The notes under the pieces: generated by a model | What the model was told of the DNA's origin: nothing | The model's input: the letters and a program-made list of their open reading frames with translations, nothing else | Database searches by the model: none | NCBI GenBank assembly: GCA_963828855.1 | Contig: CAWHGB010000002.1 | Coordinates: 496,001 to 560,000, forward strand | DNA: 64,000 nucleotides | Source: CAVVEQ01 sp963828855 | Lineage (GTDB): Bacteria; Chloroflexota; Anaerolineae; Anaerolineales; Anaerolineaceae | Direction: 5' to 3' | Made by a program: the position numbers and the translations under genes | Shown here: one piece after another, positions 41,376 through 50,815 of the stretch | Layout of the letters: each line of letters opens with the position of its first letter | Position numbering within the stretch: position 1 is the stretch's first letter

Positions 41376-42116
41376 TCATTGCCTCAATGATTCAATAAAT
41401 TTCACCAGTTTCTCTAATACCAATTTTTGCTGATCCTCCCGGCTGATCCCGGCGGGGTTATCACCGGATTGCGCCCCGTACCAGCCGAACTGCGCATGGT
41501 TTCCGCCCTCGATCTGGGAAAAGATCGTATCCTGGGGCAGTAACGGGATGCTCGCATTGATCTTCCCCGAGGTCGCCAGACCGTCCTTCGTGCCTGAGAT
41601 GGAAAGGACCTTTACCTCTGAATCTGCCAGGCTCTGGTTGCTTGCAGGATAGGCTGCAAGGAAGAAAATCCCGTCCACAACCCCCGGGTTATTGAATACA
41701 AAGGAGGCAGCCATCGCTCCGCCCAGGGAGTGACCTCCAATGACCCAGTGCTCGATCTCCGGATGAGCCGCAATCACCTGGCTGGCTCTATCACTCCCAA
41801 AAACCGCCAGGTTGAATGGCATCGGCACCAGGGCAACCAGGTACCCCTTGGTAGTGAGTTCACGCATCAATGGCGCGTACGCCCGATAATCCACCCTGCC
41901 GCCTGGGTAGAAGATCACCCCTGTATCAGGTTCACCATTTATCGGGGAAAAAGTAACCCATCCATCTTTTGTGATCTGCACGGAGGAATTACTTTGCATC
42001 GCAGCCATTGCTTCAGGCATCGGAGACGCAGGTGTGTACGCCCAAACCGTAAATCCTCCCACAAGTAGAAGGATAGCCACGAAAATACCGAATAGAATTT
42101 TCCAGATCAACTTCAT
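41376..42116 (-). CDS. Membrane-anchored alpha/beta hydrolase
   Basis: This intact 246-residue protein starts with a signal anchor (residues 4-27). It then carries an alpha/beta-hydrolase domain of the short dienelactone-like type: VIFYPGGRVDYRAYAPLM, nucleophile elbow VIGGHSLGGAMAASFV, acid region SISGTKDGLATSGKI, and catalytic His in EGGNHAQFGWYGAQSGDN. The complete Ser-Asp-His set suggests an active esterase or peptidase outside the membrane; the substrate is unknown. GAGG seven to ten bases upstream supports ATG 42116. It is divergent from the methyltransferase gene, with a 45-base shared control region. Confidence 0.8.
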   Translation of the reverse strand: MKLIWKILFGIFVAILLLVGGFTVWAYTPASPMPEAMAAMQSNSSVQITKDGWVTFSPINGEPDTGVIFYPGGRVDYRAYAPLMRELTTKGYLVALVPMPFNLAVFGSDRASQVIAAHPEIEHWVIGGHSLGGAMAASFVFNNPGVVDGIFFLAAYPASNQSLADSEVKVLSISGTKDGLATSGKINASIPLLPQDTIFSQIEGGNHAQFGWYGAQSGDNPAGISREDQQKLVLEKLVKFIESLRQ

Positions 42117-42161
42117 AGTCTTTACCTCAACGTTATAATAAAATCATTCTATCGAATTGAG

Positions 42162-42989
42162 ATGAACTTAGCAAGTAAAACGTTTTACATCCCGGTGGGA
42201 AGGGAAAGGAAACCAGTGTCACTCTATCAGAAGTTCGCCCAGATTTATGCCCAGGGACAATACCCGGATTTTTCGCTACATTTCAGCAGTCTTCTGCCCG
42301 GGCTTTGCGAAAAATACAGCTTGCCCGTATCAGGCAATCTTCTCGATGTCGCCTGTGGGGAGGGGTCATTTGCCATCCAGGCTGGCAGGCAGGGTTGGTC
42401 GGTCACCGGGATCGACCAATCTGATGAAATGCTCAACCTGGCCAGGGAACAATCCGCCACGGCAGGGGTGAGCGCGAAATTTGAAAAAATTGACATGCGC
42501 GAACTGGATTTTTGCGATGAATTTGATCTTTCCACCTGCCTGTTCGATGCAGTCAACTATATGCTGGAGGAGATCGATCTCAAACTCACCTTTTCAGGTG
42601 TGAACCGCGCACTCAAACCCTCCGGCTGGTTCATTTTTGATATGAATACGATCTACGGCCTTTCCACCCGCTGGAACGCACAAAGCTCCAGTGTCCCGAT
42701 CGACACCGACGACCTGATCGCCATCCACCGCCCAGTCTTCGATTTCGAAAAACAGCTCGCCACGATGCACATCACCGGATTCATCCGGCAGAACAAGTAC
42801 TGGGAACGGATCGACGAGATCCACCAGGAAAAAGGATACCCGATCGAGTCGATTAAAAACCTGCTCAACGAGACCGGTTTTGAGGTTGTTCAGACCCTCG
42901 GAAGCATCGAAGATGGCACTCCGCCCAAAGTGGATTCAGGCAGGGTTTGGTTTATCGCCCAAAAATCTCATCCTGCTGATTGCCATTAA
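42162..42989 (+). CDS. Class I SAM-dependent methyltransferase
   Basis: This is an intact 275-residue Rossmann methyltransferase. Motif I is NLLDVACGEGSFAIQAGRQG, followed by VTGIDQSDEMLNLARE and FDLSTCLFDAVNYMLEE, then FIFDMNTIYGLSTRW. The family resembles the Methyltransf_25 group with a C-terminal beta domain that covers small-molecule substrates. The first 20 residues before SLYQKFAQIYAQG are unusual and the true start may be internal, but no better start codon with a ribosome-binding site is evident. Its last 38 bases overlap the 3' end of the convergent uracil-DNA glycosylase gene. Confidence 0.75.
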   Translation: MNLASKTFYIPVGRERKPVSLYQKFAQIYAQGQYPDFSLHFSSLLPGLCEKYSLPVSGNLLDVACGEGSFAIQAGRQGWSVTGIDQSDEMLNLAREQSATAGVSAKFEKIDMRELDFCDEFDLSTCLFDAVNYMLEEIDLKLTFSGVNRALKPSGWFIFDMNTIYGLSTRWNAQSSSVPIDTDDLIAIHRPVFDFEKQLATMHITGFIRQNKYWERIDEIHQEKGYPIESIKNLLNETGFEVVQTLGSIEDGTPPKVDSGRVWFIAQKSHPADCH

Positions 42990-43674
42990 GCAAATTTCTT
43001 GTAGTTTGCCAGATCTGGTCGAACATCTCCACGGTCAGGCGTCCTGTCTGGGTATTCTGCCGGCTGGGGTGGAAGGAACCAAGAAGCCAGGGCAATCCCT
43101 TACCAGGTCGATTTAGAATCCCATGGCCAAATTTTGGCATCGAAGGATCTGCGCCCCTGCTTTTTAATAGGATCACAACTTCATGAAATGCGATCTGCCC
43201 CAGGGCAACGATGCCCTCTAAGTGCGGTAGCCTTCCGATCTCCTGTTGTAGGTATCCCCGGCAATGAATGATCTCCTCCGGATCGGGTTTATTTCCTGGT
43301 GGAGCGCAGCGGCACACAGCTGTGATGAAAAGATCATTCAAACGCAGATCATCATCGCGACTCTCTGAATATTCCCGGTTGGAAAACCCTGCCCGGAATA
43401 ACGCGGGGTAGAGAAATTTCCCCGAGGAATCGCCAGTGAACATCCTGCCGGTGCGGTTGGATCCGTGGGCTCCGGGGGCGAGACCCAGGACTAATACCCT
43501 GGCATACCGGTCGCCAAAACCCGGGACACCTTTCCCCCAGTACTCACAATCACGATAGGCACGCTTTTTTTCCCTGGCAACTGCTTCCCGCCATGCCACC
43601 AGGCGCGGGCACAACCTGCAACCTACGATTGCATCTTCCAGGTCGGACCAGTTTTCGATAATTTTCGGGTTCAA
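42952..43674 (-). CDS. Uracil-DNA glycosylase, type 5-like (Fe-S)
   Basis: This intact 240-residue protein belongs to the Fe-S uracil-DNA glycosylase group. Motif 1 reads LVLGLAPGAHGSNRTGRMFT, a family 5 (UdgB-like) pattern where family 4 has GEAPG. Cysteines for the 4Fe-4S cluster are in VGCRLCPRLV (residues 19 and 22) and AVCRCAPPGNKPDPEEI. The C-terminal motif is LLGSFHPSRQNTQTG. It removes uracil and other deaminated bases. The ATG overlaps the queA stop by four bases, so queA and this gene are translationally coupled. Confidence 0.88.
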   Translation of the reverse strand: MNPKIIENWSDLEDAIVGCRLCPRLVAWREAVAREKKRAYRDCEYWGKGVPGFGDRYARVLVLGLAPGAHGSNRTGRMFTGDSSGKFLYPALFRAGFSNREYSESRDDDLRLNDLFITAVCRCAPPGNKPDPEEIIHCRGYLQQEIGRLPHLEGIVALGQIAFHEVVILLKSRGADPSMPKFGHGILNRPGKGLPWLLGSFHPSRQNTQTGRLTVEMFDQIWQTTRNLLNGNQQDEIFGR

Positions 43675-44689
43675 AGTATCAACATAGCATCGCCGAAGGA
43701 ATAAAAACGGTATTTTTCCTGGATGGCTTCCTGATACACCCTTAGCATTTCCTCCTTACCGGCGAAAGCGCTGACCAGCATCAGCAAGGTGGATTTTGGC
43801 AGATGAAAATTGGTGATCATCGCGTCCACTGCCTTGAATTCAAACCCCGGCAGGATAAACAGATTTGTTGGACCGGAGAATTCACCCACCAGGTCGTCAC
43901 CGAATGCCACTCTCGCAGCGCTTTCCAGCGTTCTCACCGTGGTGGTCCCCACGGCAACGATCCGCCCCCCGCTCTTTTTAGACGCGTTGATCTTACAAGC
44001 TGCCTTTCGATTAACTTCACACCATTCCGTGTGAATTGCGTGCGTCCGCGGGTCTTCTTCAGTGACCGGTGCGAAGGTATCCAACCCCACATGCAGAGTG
44101 ACCTCGGCAAAATCGAAACCTTTTTGAAGCATGGTAGCCATCAATTCCGGGGTGAAGTGCAGTCCGGCGGTGGGGGCGGCAGCTGATCCGCTGACCCTCG
44201 CGTAAACGGTTTGGTAGCGGTCAGGATTCTCAAGGTGGCTGTGGATATACGGGGGCAGGGGCATTTCCCCTTTTTTTCCAGGTAAGGTTCGAGCGCTTCG
44301 CTGAACCGGATGATTCTTCTTGAGCTTTCCAAATGCTCAATAATTTCCGCCTCCGGTCCCTCCTCCAGCTTCAAAATGATCCCTTTCTTTATACGCTTCC
44401 CCCCCACCAGCGTTTCCCATTCTAGATCATTAAGTTTTTTAAGGAGAAGGATCTCAATCCTTCCGCCGGTAGGTTTCAGGGCGTGAATGCGCGCCGGGAT
44501 CACCCTGGTTTGATTCACCACCAGCAGGTCACCTGGCCGGAGGTGTCGCTCCAGATGCCAGAAGACGGAGTGCTCGATGGATTTTTCATTACGGGAATAG
44601 ACCAGCAGTCGGGAGCTGTGACGCGGCTCTACAGGCACCTGGGCGATCCTTTCCGCAGGCAGGAAATAATCAAAATCGGATGTCTGCAT
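43671..44689 (-). CDS. queA: S-adenosylmethionine:tRNA ribosyltransferase-isomerase, one frameshift
   Basis: QueA transfers and isomerises the ribosyl part of SAM onto 7-aminomethyl-7-deazaguanine in tRNA to make epoxyqueuosine. The N-terminal part carries DFDYFLPAERIAQVPVEPRH, HLRPGDLLVVNQTRVIPARI and EILLLKK. After a frame change near 44265 it continues MPLPPYIHSHLENPDRYQTV, then GSAAAPTAGLHFTPELM, GLDTFAPVTEEDPRTHAIHT and ITNFHLPKSTLLMLVSAFAG, all QueA signatures. It lies between ruvB (11 bases upstream) and the coupled UDG gene in a minus-strand operon. Confidence 0.95.
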
Positions 44690-44700
44690 TCGGGGTGGCT

Positions 44701-45747
44701 CTAACTTCCACGAACAGTGGTGAAAAGCGGCATCTGATTAGTGTCGCCTTTCCAGGGGTATCCCAGGTGATCATATGCAAGGCGGGTGGCGATTCTTCCC
44801 TGCGGCGTTCTGCCTAGGAAACCCAGTTGAAGCAGGTAAGGTTCCACCACATCCATGATCGTATCCGGTTCCTCACTCACCGAGGCGGCGATGGTCGAAA
44901 GCCCAACCGGTCCACCATCATATTTGGTGATGATCGTTTCCAACACGCGGCGGTCCACATCGTCCAAACCGAGGTTATCGATCACCAGTAATTTCAAGGC
45001 TTCTTCGGCGGTAATGCGTGTTAATCTACCGCTGCCGCGAACCTGGGCGTAATCACGCACCCGCCGCAGCAACCGCAGCGCCACCCGCGGAGTACCCCTG
45101 GCGCGCAGGGCGATCTCGTGGATGCCGCCTTCCTCTGTTTCGAAGGCAAGCAGCTCCGCTCCGCGGCGAACGATTTGCTCCAGGGCTTGCTGGTCGTAAT
45201 AATCCAGGCGGTAGACGGCACCAAACCTGGCGCGTAGGGGAGAGCTGATCAAGGCCAACCGGGTAGTCGCACCAATCACGGTGAAACGCGGCAAACGGAG
45301 CCGGACCGAACGCGCGCTGGGACCTTTGCCAATAATGATATCCAGTGAGTAATCTTCCATGGCTGGGTAAAGAACTTCTTCCACGATCTTCCCCAGACGG
45401 TGGATCTCATCGATGAATAGGATGTCCCCCTTGCGGAGATTGGTGAGAATGGCAGCCAGATCCCCTGCCCGTTCGATTGCCGGTCCAGCCGTGATCTTAA
45501 TACTCACACCCATTTCATGGGCAAGAACATGAGCAAGGGTGGTTTTTCCAAGACCGGGAGGACCGTAGAACAGGACGTGATCGAGGGGATCATTGCGCTG
45601 CCTGGCCGCGGCGATGAGTATGGCCAGGTTCTCTTTGATCTGATCCTGTCCGATCACCTCTGCCAGGGTGGTAGGGCGTAGAGCCTGATCCAAACGGTCA
45701 TCCTGCCGGGGGGTTGGATCGATCAGGCGCTCATCTTTCTCATCCAT
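44701..45747 (-). CDS. ruvB: Holliday junction branch migration ATPase RuvB
   Basis: This intact protein of 348 residues is close to the usual RuvB length. Walker A is FYGPPGLGKTTLAHVLA (about residues 59-75) and Walker B is DILFIDEIHRLGK. The sensor-type stretch FTVIGATTRLALISSPLRAR and the arginine-finger region of RuvB are present, followed by the winged-helix C-terminus ending near LGFLGRTPQGRIATRLAYDH. It works with RuvA and RuvC, neither of which is in the window. It is followed by queA and the UDG gene, giving a tRNA-modification and DNA-repair operon. Confidence 0.96.
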   Translation of the reverse strand: MDEKDERLIDPTPRQDDRLDQALRPTTLAEVIGQDQIKENLAILIAAARQRNDPLDHVLFYGPPGLGKTTLAHVLAHEMGVSIKITAGPAIERAGDLAAILTNLRKGDILFIDEIHRLGKIVEEVLYPAMEDYSLDIIIGKGPSARSVRLRLPRFTVIGATTRLALISSPLRARFGAVYRLDYYDQQALEQIVRRGAELLAFETEEGGIHEIALRARGTPRVALRLLRRVRDYAQVRGSGRLTRITAEEALKLLVIDNLGLDDVDRRVLETIITKYDGGPVGLSTIAASVSEEPDTIMDVVEPYLLQLGFLGRTPQGRIATRLAYDHLGYPWKGDTNQMPLFTTVRGS

Positions 45748-45837
45748 GCAGATTATTATACCCCAGGGGTTAAAACTACCTTTTTTAGGGCAGTGCCTGC
45801 CTTGTCCGATGTATAATCACTGCAATCAAGGTGAATT

Positions 45838-46464
45838 ATGGCAAATTTGTTTGTATCGACGCATCCGCTGGTAACACACAAACTCGCTAAATTGCGCGAT
45901 AAAAATACCGAACCGAAAAAATTTCGTGAGCTTGTGCAAGAGATCGGGGCGTTACTAACTTACGAAGCCACGTCCGACCTTGCTCTCGAGCCGATTACCG
46001 TGGAAACACCTCTCACCTCCACGAAGTGCTTCAACCTCAAAGATAAGATCGGTTTGGTTCCCATTTTGCGTGCAGGGCTTGGTATGGTGGAAGGTGTGTG
46101 GGAATTGATTCCAAACGCCGAGGTTTGGCACATTGGGCTCTACCGGGATGAAAAAACCCTTAAACCGGTACAGTATTACAACAAATTGCCGCTCGAACCG
46201 ACCGTTTCTGTCTGCTTTATTCTGGATCCCATGCTGGCTACGGGAGGTTCCGCCACAGCCTGCGCGGATCTTCTCAAGCAATGGGGCGTCAGGAAGATCA
46301 AGTTCGTGGGGATCATCGGGGCGCCGGAAGGTATTGAGTTGCTCCATTTGCACCACCCGGATATTCCCATTCATCTTGCGGCAGTGGATGAGCGCTTGAA
46401 TGAAAAAGGATATATTGTTCCCGGGTTGGGCGATGCGGGTGACCGGCAGTTTGGAACCGGTTAA
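45838..46464 (+). CDS. upp: Uracil phosphoribosyltransferase
   Basis: This is an intact 208-residue salvage enzyme that makes UMP from uracil and PRPP. Conserved blocks include HPLVTHKLAKLRDKNTEPKK, VPILRAGLGMVEG, HIGLYRDEKTLKP, the PRPP loop FILDPMLATGGSATACADLL and the C-terminal YIVPGLGDAGDRQFGTG. AGGTGA lies six bases before the ATG. It is divergent from ruvB and ends three bases from the moaA stop (convergent). A good TATAAT lies at 45812-45817, though no clear -35 is visible. Confidence 0.95.
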   Translation: MANLFVSTHPLVTHKLAKLRDKNTEPKKFRELVQEIGALLTYEATSDLALEPITVETPLTSTKCFNLKDKIGLVPILRAGLGMVEGVWELIPNAEVWHIGLYRDEKTLKPVQYYNKLPLEPTVSVCFILDPMLATGGSATACADLLKQWGVRKIKFVGIIGAPEGIELLHLHHPDIPIHLAAVDERLNEKGYIVPGLGDAGDRQFGTG

Positions 46465-46467
46465 GTA

Positions 46468-47455
46468 TCACCCGCCGATCTGCATCATGCAGCGCGCGAC
46501 GGGAGCGATATTTCGGTTAAGTTCGTGGTTCTCGGGTTTGATTTCCATCGACCGGTATAGAAGTGGGCGGATATCTCCGCCAGCCCTGAGCGTCGGTTAA
46601 TAGCGGCACTTCCACATCGCTTAATAAGCAAGGCCGCAGGTTGCCATCCGCGGTGAGGCGGAGGCGGTTGCAATTCTCGCAGAAAGATTCACTCAATGGG
46701 TTGATAAAGCCTATTGTCCCCCTGGCATTCGGGAAGGCATAAATTTCTGCCGGGCCTGTCCCGGATTTCTTTTCCACAGGCACCAGTCCTTCCGGTTCAA
46801 GCAGTGCCTTCACCTGGCTGACCGGCAGGAACATATCCTCCGGATCAGGGAATCCCTCGCCCCATTTTTGTTGGTTTTTGACCGGCATAAGTTCGATGAA
46901 TCGGATTTCCCAGCGGTGGTCTTTACTTAATTCAGCCAACTGGCGGATATCCCCATCATTCACACCTTTGAGCAGAACCATATTGATCTTTATTGGATCC
47001 AACCCGGCATCCTCGGCTTTTTGCAGGCCTTCAAATACACGCTGAATATTACCCCCCCGGGTGATCTTTGAATATTTTTCAGGATCCATCGTATCGAGGC
47101 TTACATTGATCCGTTTCAACCCTGCGTTTTTCAAAGCTAATGCCTGATCAGTTAAGAGAACGCCATTGGTGGTCAGGCTGATATCTTCGATCCCGGGTAT
47201 CCCTGCGATCATGCCCACTAAATCCGCGAGATTCCTTCGCACCAGTGGCTCGCCACCCGTCAGACGGATTTCACGAATGCCCTCTTCCGCAGCGATCTGG
47301 ATGATCTTTTCGATCTCTTCGTATCGCATAATGGATTCATGCGGCTGCCAGCTCACCCCCTCAGGAGGCATACAATACACGCAGCGCAAATTGCAGCGGT
47401 CCGTTACTGAAACACGCAAGTAAGTGATTCTTCGATTACAGCGGTCGACTAACAT
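46468..47455 (-). CDS. moaA: GTP 3',8-cyclase MoaA, one frameshift
   Basis: MoaA is the radical-SAM enzyme that starts molybdenum-cofactor synthesis. The N-terminal cluster is VTDRCNLRCVYCMPPEG (CxxxCxxC), with REIRLTGGEPLVRRNL and INVSLDTMDPEKY. The C-terminal cluster begins ESFCENCNRLRLTADGNLRP then CLLS. The frame stops early at 46517. The family C-terminus (AGGDIRPLL, then NIAPVARCMMQIGG) continues in another frame after one missing base near 46585, giving a stop at 46468. No other moa genes are adjacent. Confidence 0.93.
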
Positions 47456-47510
47456 GAGGATGATCCGGAAGGTGATTATACCGCAATGAATCAGACTATA
47501 TTTATCTGAT

Positions 47511-48266
47511 TTATGGGTAACCGAACAGTCGAACCAGAATCGCTCGAAATCCCCAAACCGGGAGTAATAATAATATATGGACGACCAGGCTGACCGAAAA
47601 AACCATCACCAGGTCCAGAATGAAAGGGTTGACAAAGGGGATCAAATTGGATTCCATCCATCCCCCCGCACCGGCAACAATAAGGAGGATTAACATCCCA
47701 AGGAAGATCAGGATCACAGGCAGCCAGGAGCTGCGGTCTGATTCAGAAGGCAGCATCATGCTGCTTATCGTAAAGATCAGGTAGAACCAGATCCAAAAGT
47801 CATTGCCAAGGTAAATTCCTTTCACAGCGTTCACAAAGGATTCCATATCCCCATTCCATAATAATTCCGCCACACCCTGGGGGTGCCAGATCGTTGCCGC
47901 CAGCCAACCGGTGATCAATGCCCCCGCGACGAGCGGAGCAGCACCGATCAGGGAGTCCCTGAACCAATCAGATTTCTGAGTTTCGACATACCCCAGGCGT
48001 AGTTTTCCGTTTGGCAGGTGCTTCGGGATGAGGGAGAAACGTCCTGTAGGGACCCGCAGGACCTTTGCCATCAACCAGTGGCTGGATTCATGCACCAGGA
48101 TCCCGGGAAAGAAAAGAATATAAAAAAGCAGATCCGCCGAAGTATCCCGCCTGAGGATCACATAGAAGAGGAGTTTCAGCTCCCGGTGCAACTTGGATTG
48201 GATAAAGAAAAAGGGTAGCATGCATAGCAGCAGCCACCCAAATTCCTTAATGCCCGGAGGAATCAC
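47511..48266 (-). CDS. Polytopic membrane protein with HESSH motif, possible M50-like protease
   Basis: This intact 251-residue protein has five or six hydrophobic segments. FPGILVHESSHWLMAKVLRV carries an HExxH metal motif (H59, E60, H63) within or next to the second membrane segment, as in intramembrane zinc proteases and related non-catalytic membrane proteins. The second M50 signature (NxxPxxxLDG) is not visible, so it may not be an M50 enzyme; the DIGAAPLVAG-like stretch (SLIGAAPLVAGALITGW) could be a reentrant loop. Its start overlaps the tpiA stop by four bases, so the two are translationally coupled. No substrate is evident. Confidence 0.6.
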   Translation of the reverse strand: MIPPGIKEFGWLLLCMLPFFFIQSKLHRELKLLFYVILRRDTSADLLFYILFFPGILVHESSHWLMAKVLRVPTGRFSLIPKHLPNGKLRLGYVETQKSDWFRDSLIGAAPLVAGALITGWLAATIWHPQGVAELLWNGDMESFVNAVKGIYLGNDFWIWFYLIFTISSMMLPSESDRSSWLPVILIFLGMLILLIVAGAGGWMESNLIPFVNPFILDLVMVFSVSLVVHILLLLPVWGFRAILVRLFGYP

Positions 48267-49021
48267 TTGGTCGCGGCTTTTACGATCGCCAGGAAATCTG
48301 CCACCTTGAGGCTGGCACCGCCCACAAGTGCGCCATCGATATCTGGCTGACCAAAGAACTCCGCCGCGTTGGCAGCATTGACCGATCCTCCATAAAGAAC
48401 ACGCACACCCTGGGCAACTTCACGATTGAAGAGCCGTTCGAGGGGTTGACGAATTGATTCGACGATCACCCGGTTTGCGCCATCGCCTGATGCAGCTTTA
48501 CCCGTGCCGATTGCCCAAACTGGCTCATATGCGATCACGATCTTCGCACCTTCGTCAGTGGATAGTTCTTTCAATCCCTCAACCACCTGGCGGGTCACCA
48601 CTTCATTCGTCTTTTGAGCTTCAAATTCATCCAGTGTTTCACCAACACATACAATCGGGGTCAGGTCATTCGCCAGAGCAGTTTTGACCTTTTTATTTAC
48701 CGTTGCATCCGTATCCCCAAACATGGCTCTGCGTTCCGAATGCCCCAGGATCACATATTTACAGAATTCTTTCACCATACCAGCTGAGATCTCCCCGGTG
48801 AATGCGCCTGTTGCTTCCCAATGCAGGTTTTGAGCACCCAAACCAATCCCGGTTCCCGCTAACACTGCGGAAAGGGTCATTATGGAGATGAATGGAGGAC
48901 AGATCACCCTTTCCACCTTGTCCATTTTTTGAAGCTCCGGCAGCATTTCAACCACCAGGGAACGTGCTTCTTCCGCAGTCTTATTCATCTTCCAATTTCC
49001 TGCTACGAACGGCTTTCGCAT
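48263..49021 (-). CDS. tpiA: Triosephosphate isomerase
   Basis: This intact 252-residue TIM barrel interconverts DHAP and glyceraldehyde-3-phosphate. It has the substrate Lys in FVAGNWKMNKT, the catalytic His in KYVILGHSERRAMFGD, the catalytic Glu in IAYEPVWAIGTGKAAS, and the phosphate loop VLYGGSVNAANAAEFF. Length and motifs are normal. Together with eno and the pgi/pmi gene elsewhere in the window it represents central glycolysis. It is coupled to the HESSH membrane protein downstream and lies 18 bases after the protein-kinase gene. Confidence 0.97.
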   Translation of the reverse strand: MRKPFVAGNWKMNKTAEEARSLVVEMLPELQKMDKVERVICPPFISIMTLSAVLAGTGIGLGAQNLHWEATGAFTGEISAGMVKEFCKYVILGHSERRAMFGDTDATVNKKVKTALANDLTPIVCVGETLDEFEAQKTNEVVTRQVVEGLKELSTDEGAKIVIAYEPVWAIGTGKAASGDGANRVIVESIRQPLERLFNREVAQGVRVLYGGSVNAANAAEFFGQPDIDGALVGGASLKVADFLAIVKAATK

Positions 49022-49039
49022 TGAATCCTCCGTGATTTT

Positions 49040-50785
49040 TTAATATCTTGTGAACGGGTATATTTGTTTGGCGATTGCGCGCACCCAATCTGGCAGTGCC
49101 GGGTCATCCAGCATAGGTTCGACGATATTCCTTGCCTCGGATTTGGAACCGATTTTTATCAAATACTCCGCTTTGAGGAGATTGAATTCGGGAAAATTTG
49201 TTTGGATATCCGAATCTTGACCAATTCTCTCCAGTTCATATCCGGTCCTCTGCGAATCGCCGAATTTCAATTCATACCGGGTCGTGCCGATGCGGAATAG
49301 CGGCTCGCCGGAATTTTTCACCAGGAATTCTCCTGCGTTTTGATCCTCCCCCGCCCGGAAAAGTACTTCATGCATGCGTGGATTTCCTGATAGTTTCCCA
49401 CCATCCTCCTGACTTGCCCTCCACATCAGAAAAGCCGCCGGCAGCCAGGCATCATGCGCGTAGAAATACTGTTCAGCCTGATCCAGAATCTCCGAGTCGT
49501 AATTCGCGTAATCCACGCTGGCGGTTAATAGCTGTTGCATGGAAACAGGGTCATTGTGCTGCCAGTAGAGCATCGCCTTCAGCCAGGCAGCTTGAGCAGC
49601 CCGGGCATCTCCCGGAACGGGTCCGATGACCGGTTCAATAACCGCGCCGGGTGGTTCGGTGCTGGTAGGGATCACTGCTGCAGGTGCAGGTTTATAGTTT
49701 AAGGCTAGGATTCCGATTATCGAAAGTAGAATTATCCCGCCAAGAATGCCGCCGCCAATATATAACCATTTTCTGGGGATGGATACTTTCGTTTTCTGCT
49801 TGGGAGTGATTTTTTTTGATTTCGGAAAAAAAGATTTGTCCTTCCCGACTGGTTCCAGGGACTCTATGACTGGCAGGTTACTCTGGTAAGCAGGCGCACT
49901 CTCCAGCTTGCCCATTTTCTCAGCTGGAAGCGGTGTTTCCGCAACCTGCGTACCATCCAGCTGGCGAATGGCGCCGCGGAACGCCCGTACCATCGTATTG
50001 ACGTCCTTATATCGTTCAGAGGGGTCTTTCGCCAGGGCTTTAAGTAAAACCCGTTCGATGGATTCTGGGCAGCTCGGGTTCAAAATGGAAGGAAGTGGGA
50101 GGGGTGTGTAAATATGGTCATGGATGATGGCGAAGGGAGTATCCGCATTGAAAGGAACCTGCCCGACCACCATTTCATAGATCAATACACCGAAGGAATA
50201 GATATCGGTGCGGTAATCCAGGTTCGGACTGGAGGTGGCCTGCTCGGGCGAGATATATTGCGGGGTTCCGATCATCTGGTCACTTGTGAGTGTAGTTGTG
50301 CTTACTTGTGCCATCCGAGCCAGACCAAAATCGGTTAGGTAGATCTTGCCCTCTTTGGAGATCAATACGTTGGATGGTTTCACATCCCGGTGAACGATCC
50401 CCAGTTCGTGCGCGTAGGTCAGCGCCGAGCCCACATCTTCTATAATCGGCAGCATTTCCCGGTAAGTGGGTCGGAATTTTTTTAATTTTTCCTTGAGAGT
50501 CACACCTTCGATATATTTCATCACGAGGTATGGACGGCCGTCCTCATTGGAGTAATCAAAAATTGGGACAATATGGGGATGATCCAGTTTGGCTACCACC
50601 AGAGCTTCACGCTGGAATCGCTCCAGGAAGGTTGGGTCTTCGGTGAAGGCTGTATGCATCACTTTCAGTGCAACATATCGATCAAGGGCAGCATGATATG
50701 CCTTGAACACAGTTGCCATACCCCCCTGGCCTTGTTGTTCAATCAAAAGATAAGGACCGATGTATTCATTTACTGCGAAAGGCAT
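49040..50785 (-). CDS. PknB-like Ser/Thr protein kinase, membrane anchored
   Basis: This is an intact 581-residue Hanks-type kinase. It shows the glycine loop GQGGMATVFKAY, catalytic Lys 41 (VALKV), catalytic loop VHRDVKPSNV (residues 131-140), DFG at 152-154 and the activation segment MIGTPQYISPEQA. After about 330 residues a basic stretch leads into one membrane helix (LYIGGGILGGIILLSIIGIL). The external part, about 200 residues, is not made of PASTA repeats; it looks helical and TPR-like (QAAWLKAMLYWQHNDPVSMQ). It likely phosphorylates cytoplasmic targets in response to an envelope cue, and the FHA protein in this window could read its marks. It sits between the glycosyltransferase and tpiA on one strand. 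Confidence 0.92.
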   Translation of the reverse strand: MPFAVNEYIGPYLLIEQQGQGGMATVFKAYHAALDRYVALKVMHTAFTEDPTFLERFQREALVVAKLDHPHIVPIFDYSNEDGRPYLVMKYIEGVTLKEKLKKFRPTYREMLPIIEDVGSALTYAHELGIVHRDVKPSNVLISKEGKIYLTDFGLARMAQVSTTTLTSDQMIGTPQYISPEQATSSPNLDYRTDIYSFGVLIYEMVVGQVPFNADTPFAIIHDHIYTPLPLPSILNPSCPESIERVLLKALAKDPSERYKDVNTMVRAFRGAIRQLDGTQVAETPLPAEKMGKLESAPAYQSNLPVIESLEPVGKDKSFFPKSKKITPKQKTKVSIPRKWLYIGGGILGGIILLSIIGILALNYKPAPAAVIPTSTEPPGAVIEPVIGPVPGDARAAQAAWLKAMLYWQHNDPVSMQQLLTASVDYANYDSEILDQAEQYFYAHDAWLPAAFLMWRASQEDGGKLSGNPRMHEVLFRAGEDQNAGEFLVKNSGEPLFRIGTTRYELKFGDSQRTGYELERIGQDSDIQTNFPEFNLLKAEYLIKIGSKSEARNIVEPMLDDPALPDWVRAIAKQIYPFTRY

Positions 50786-50815
50786 GAAATCCTCTTGGGT
50801 GAGTATAGTACCTTT

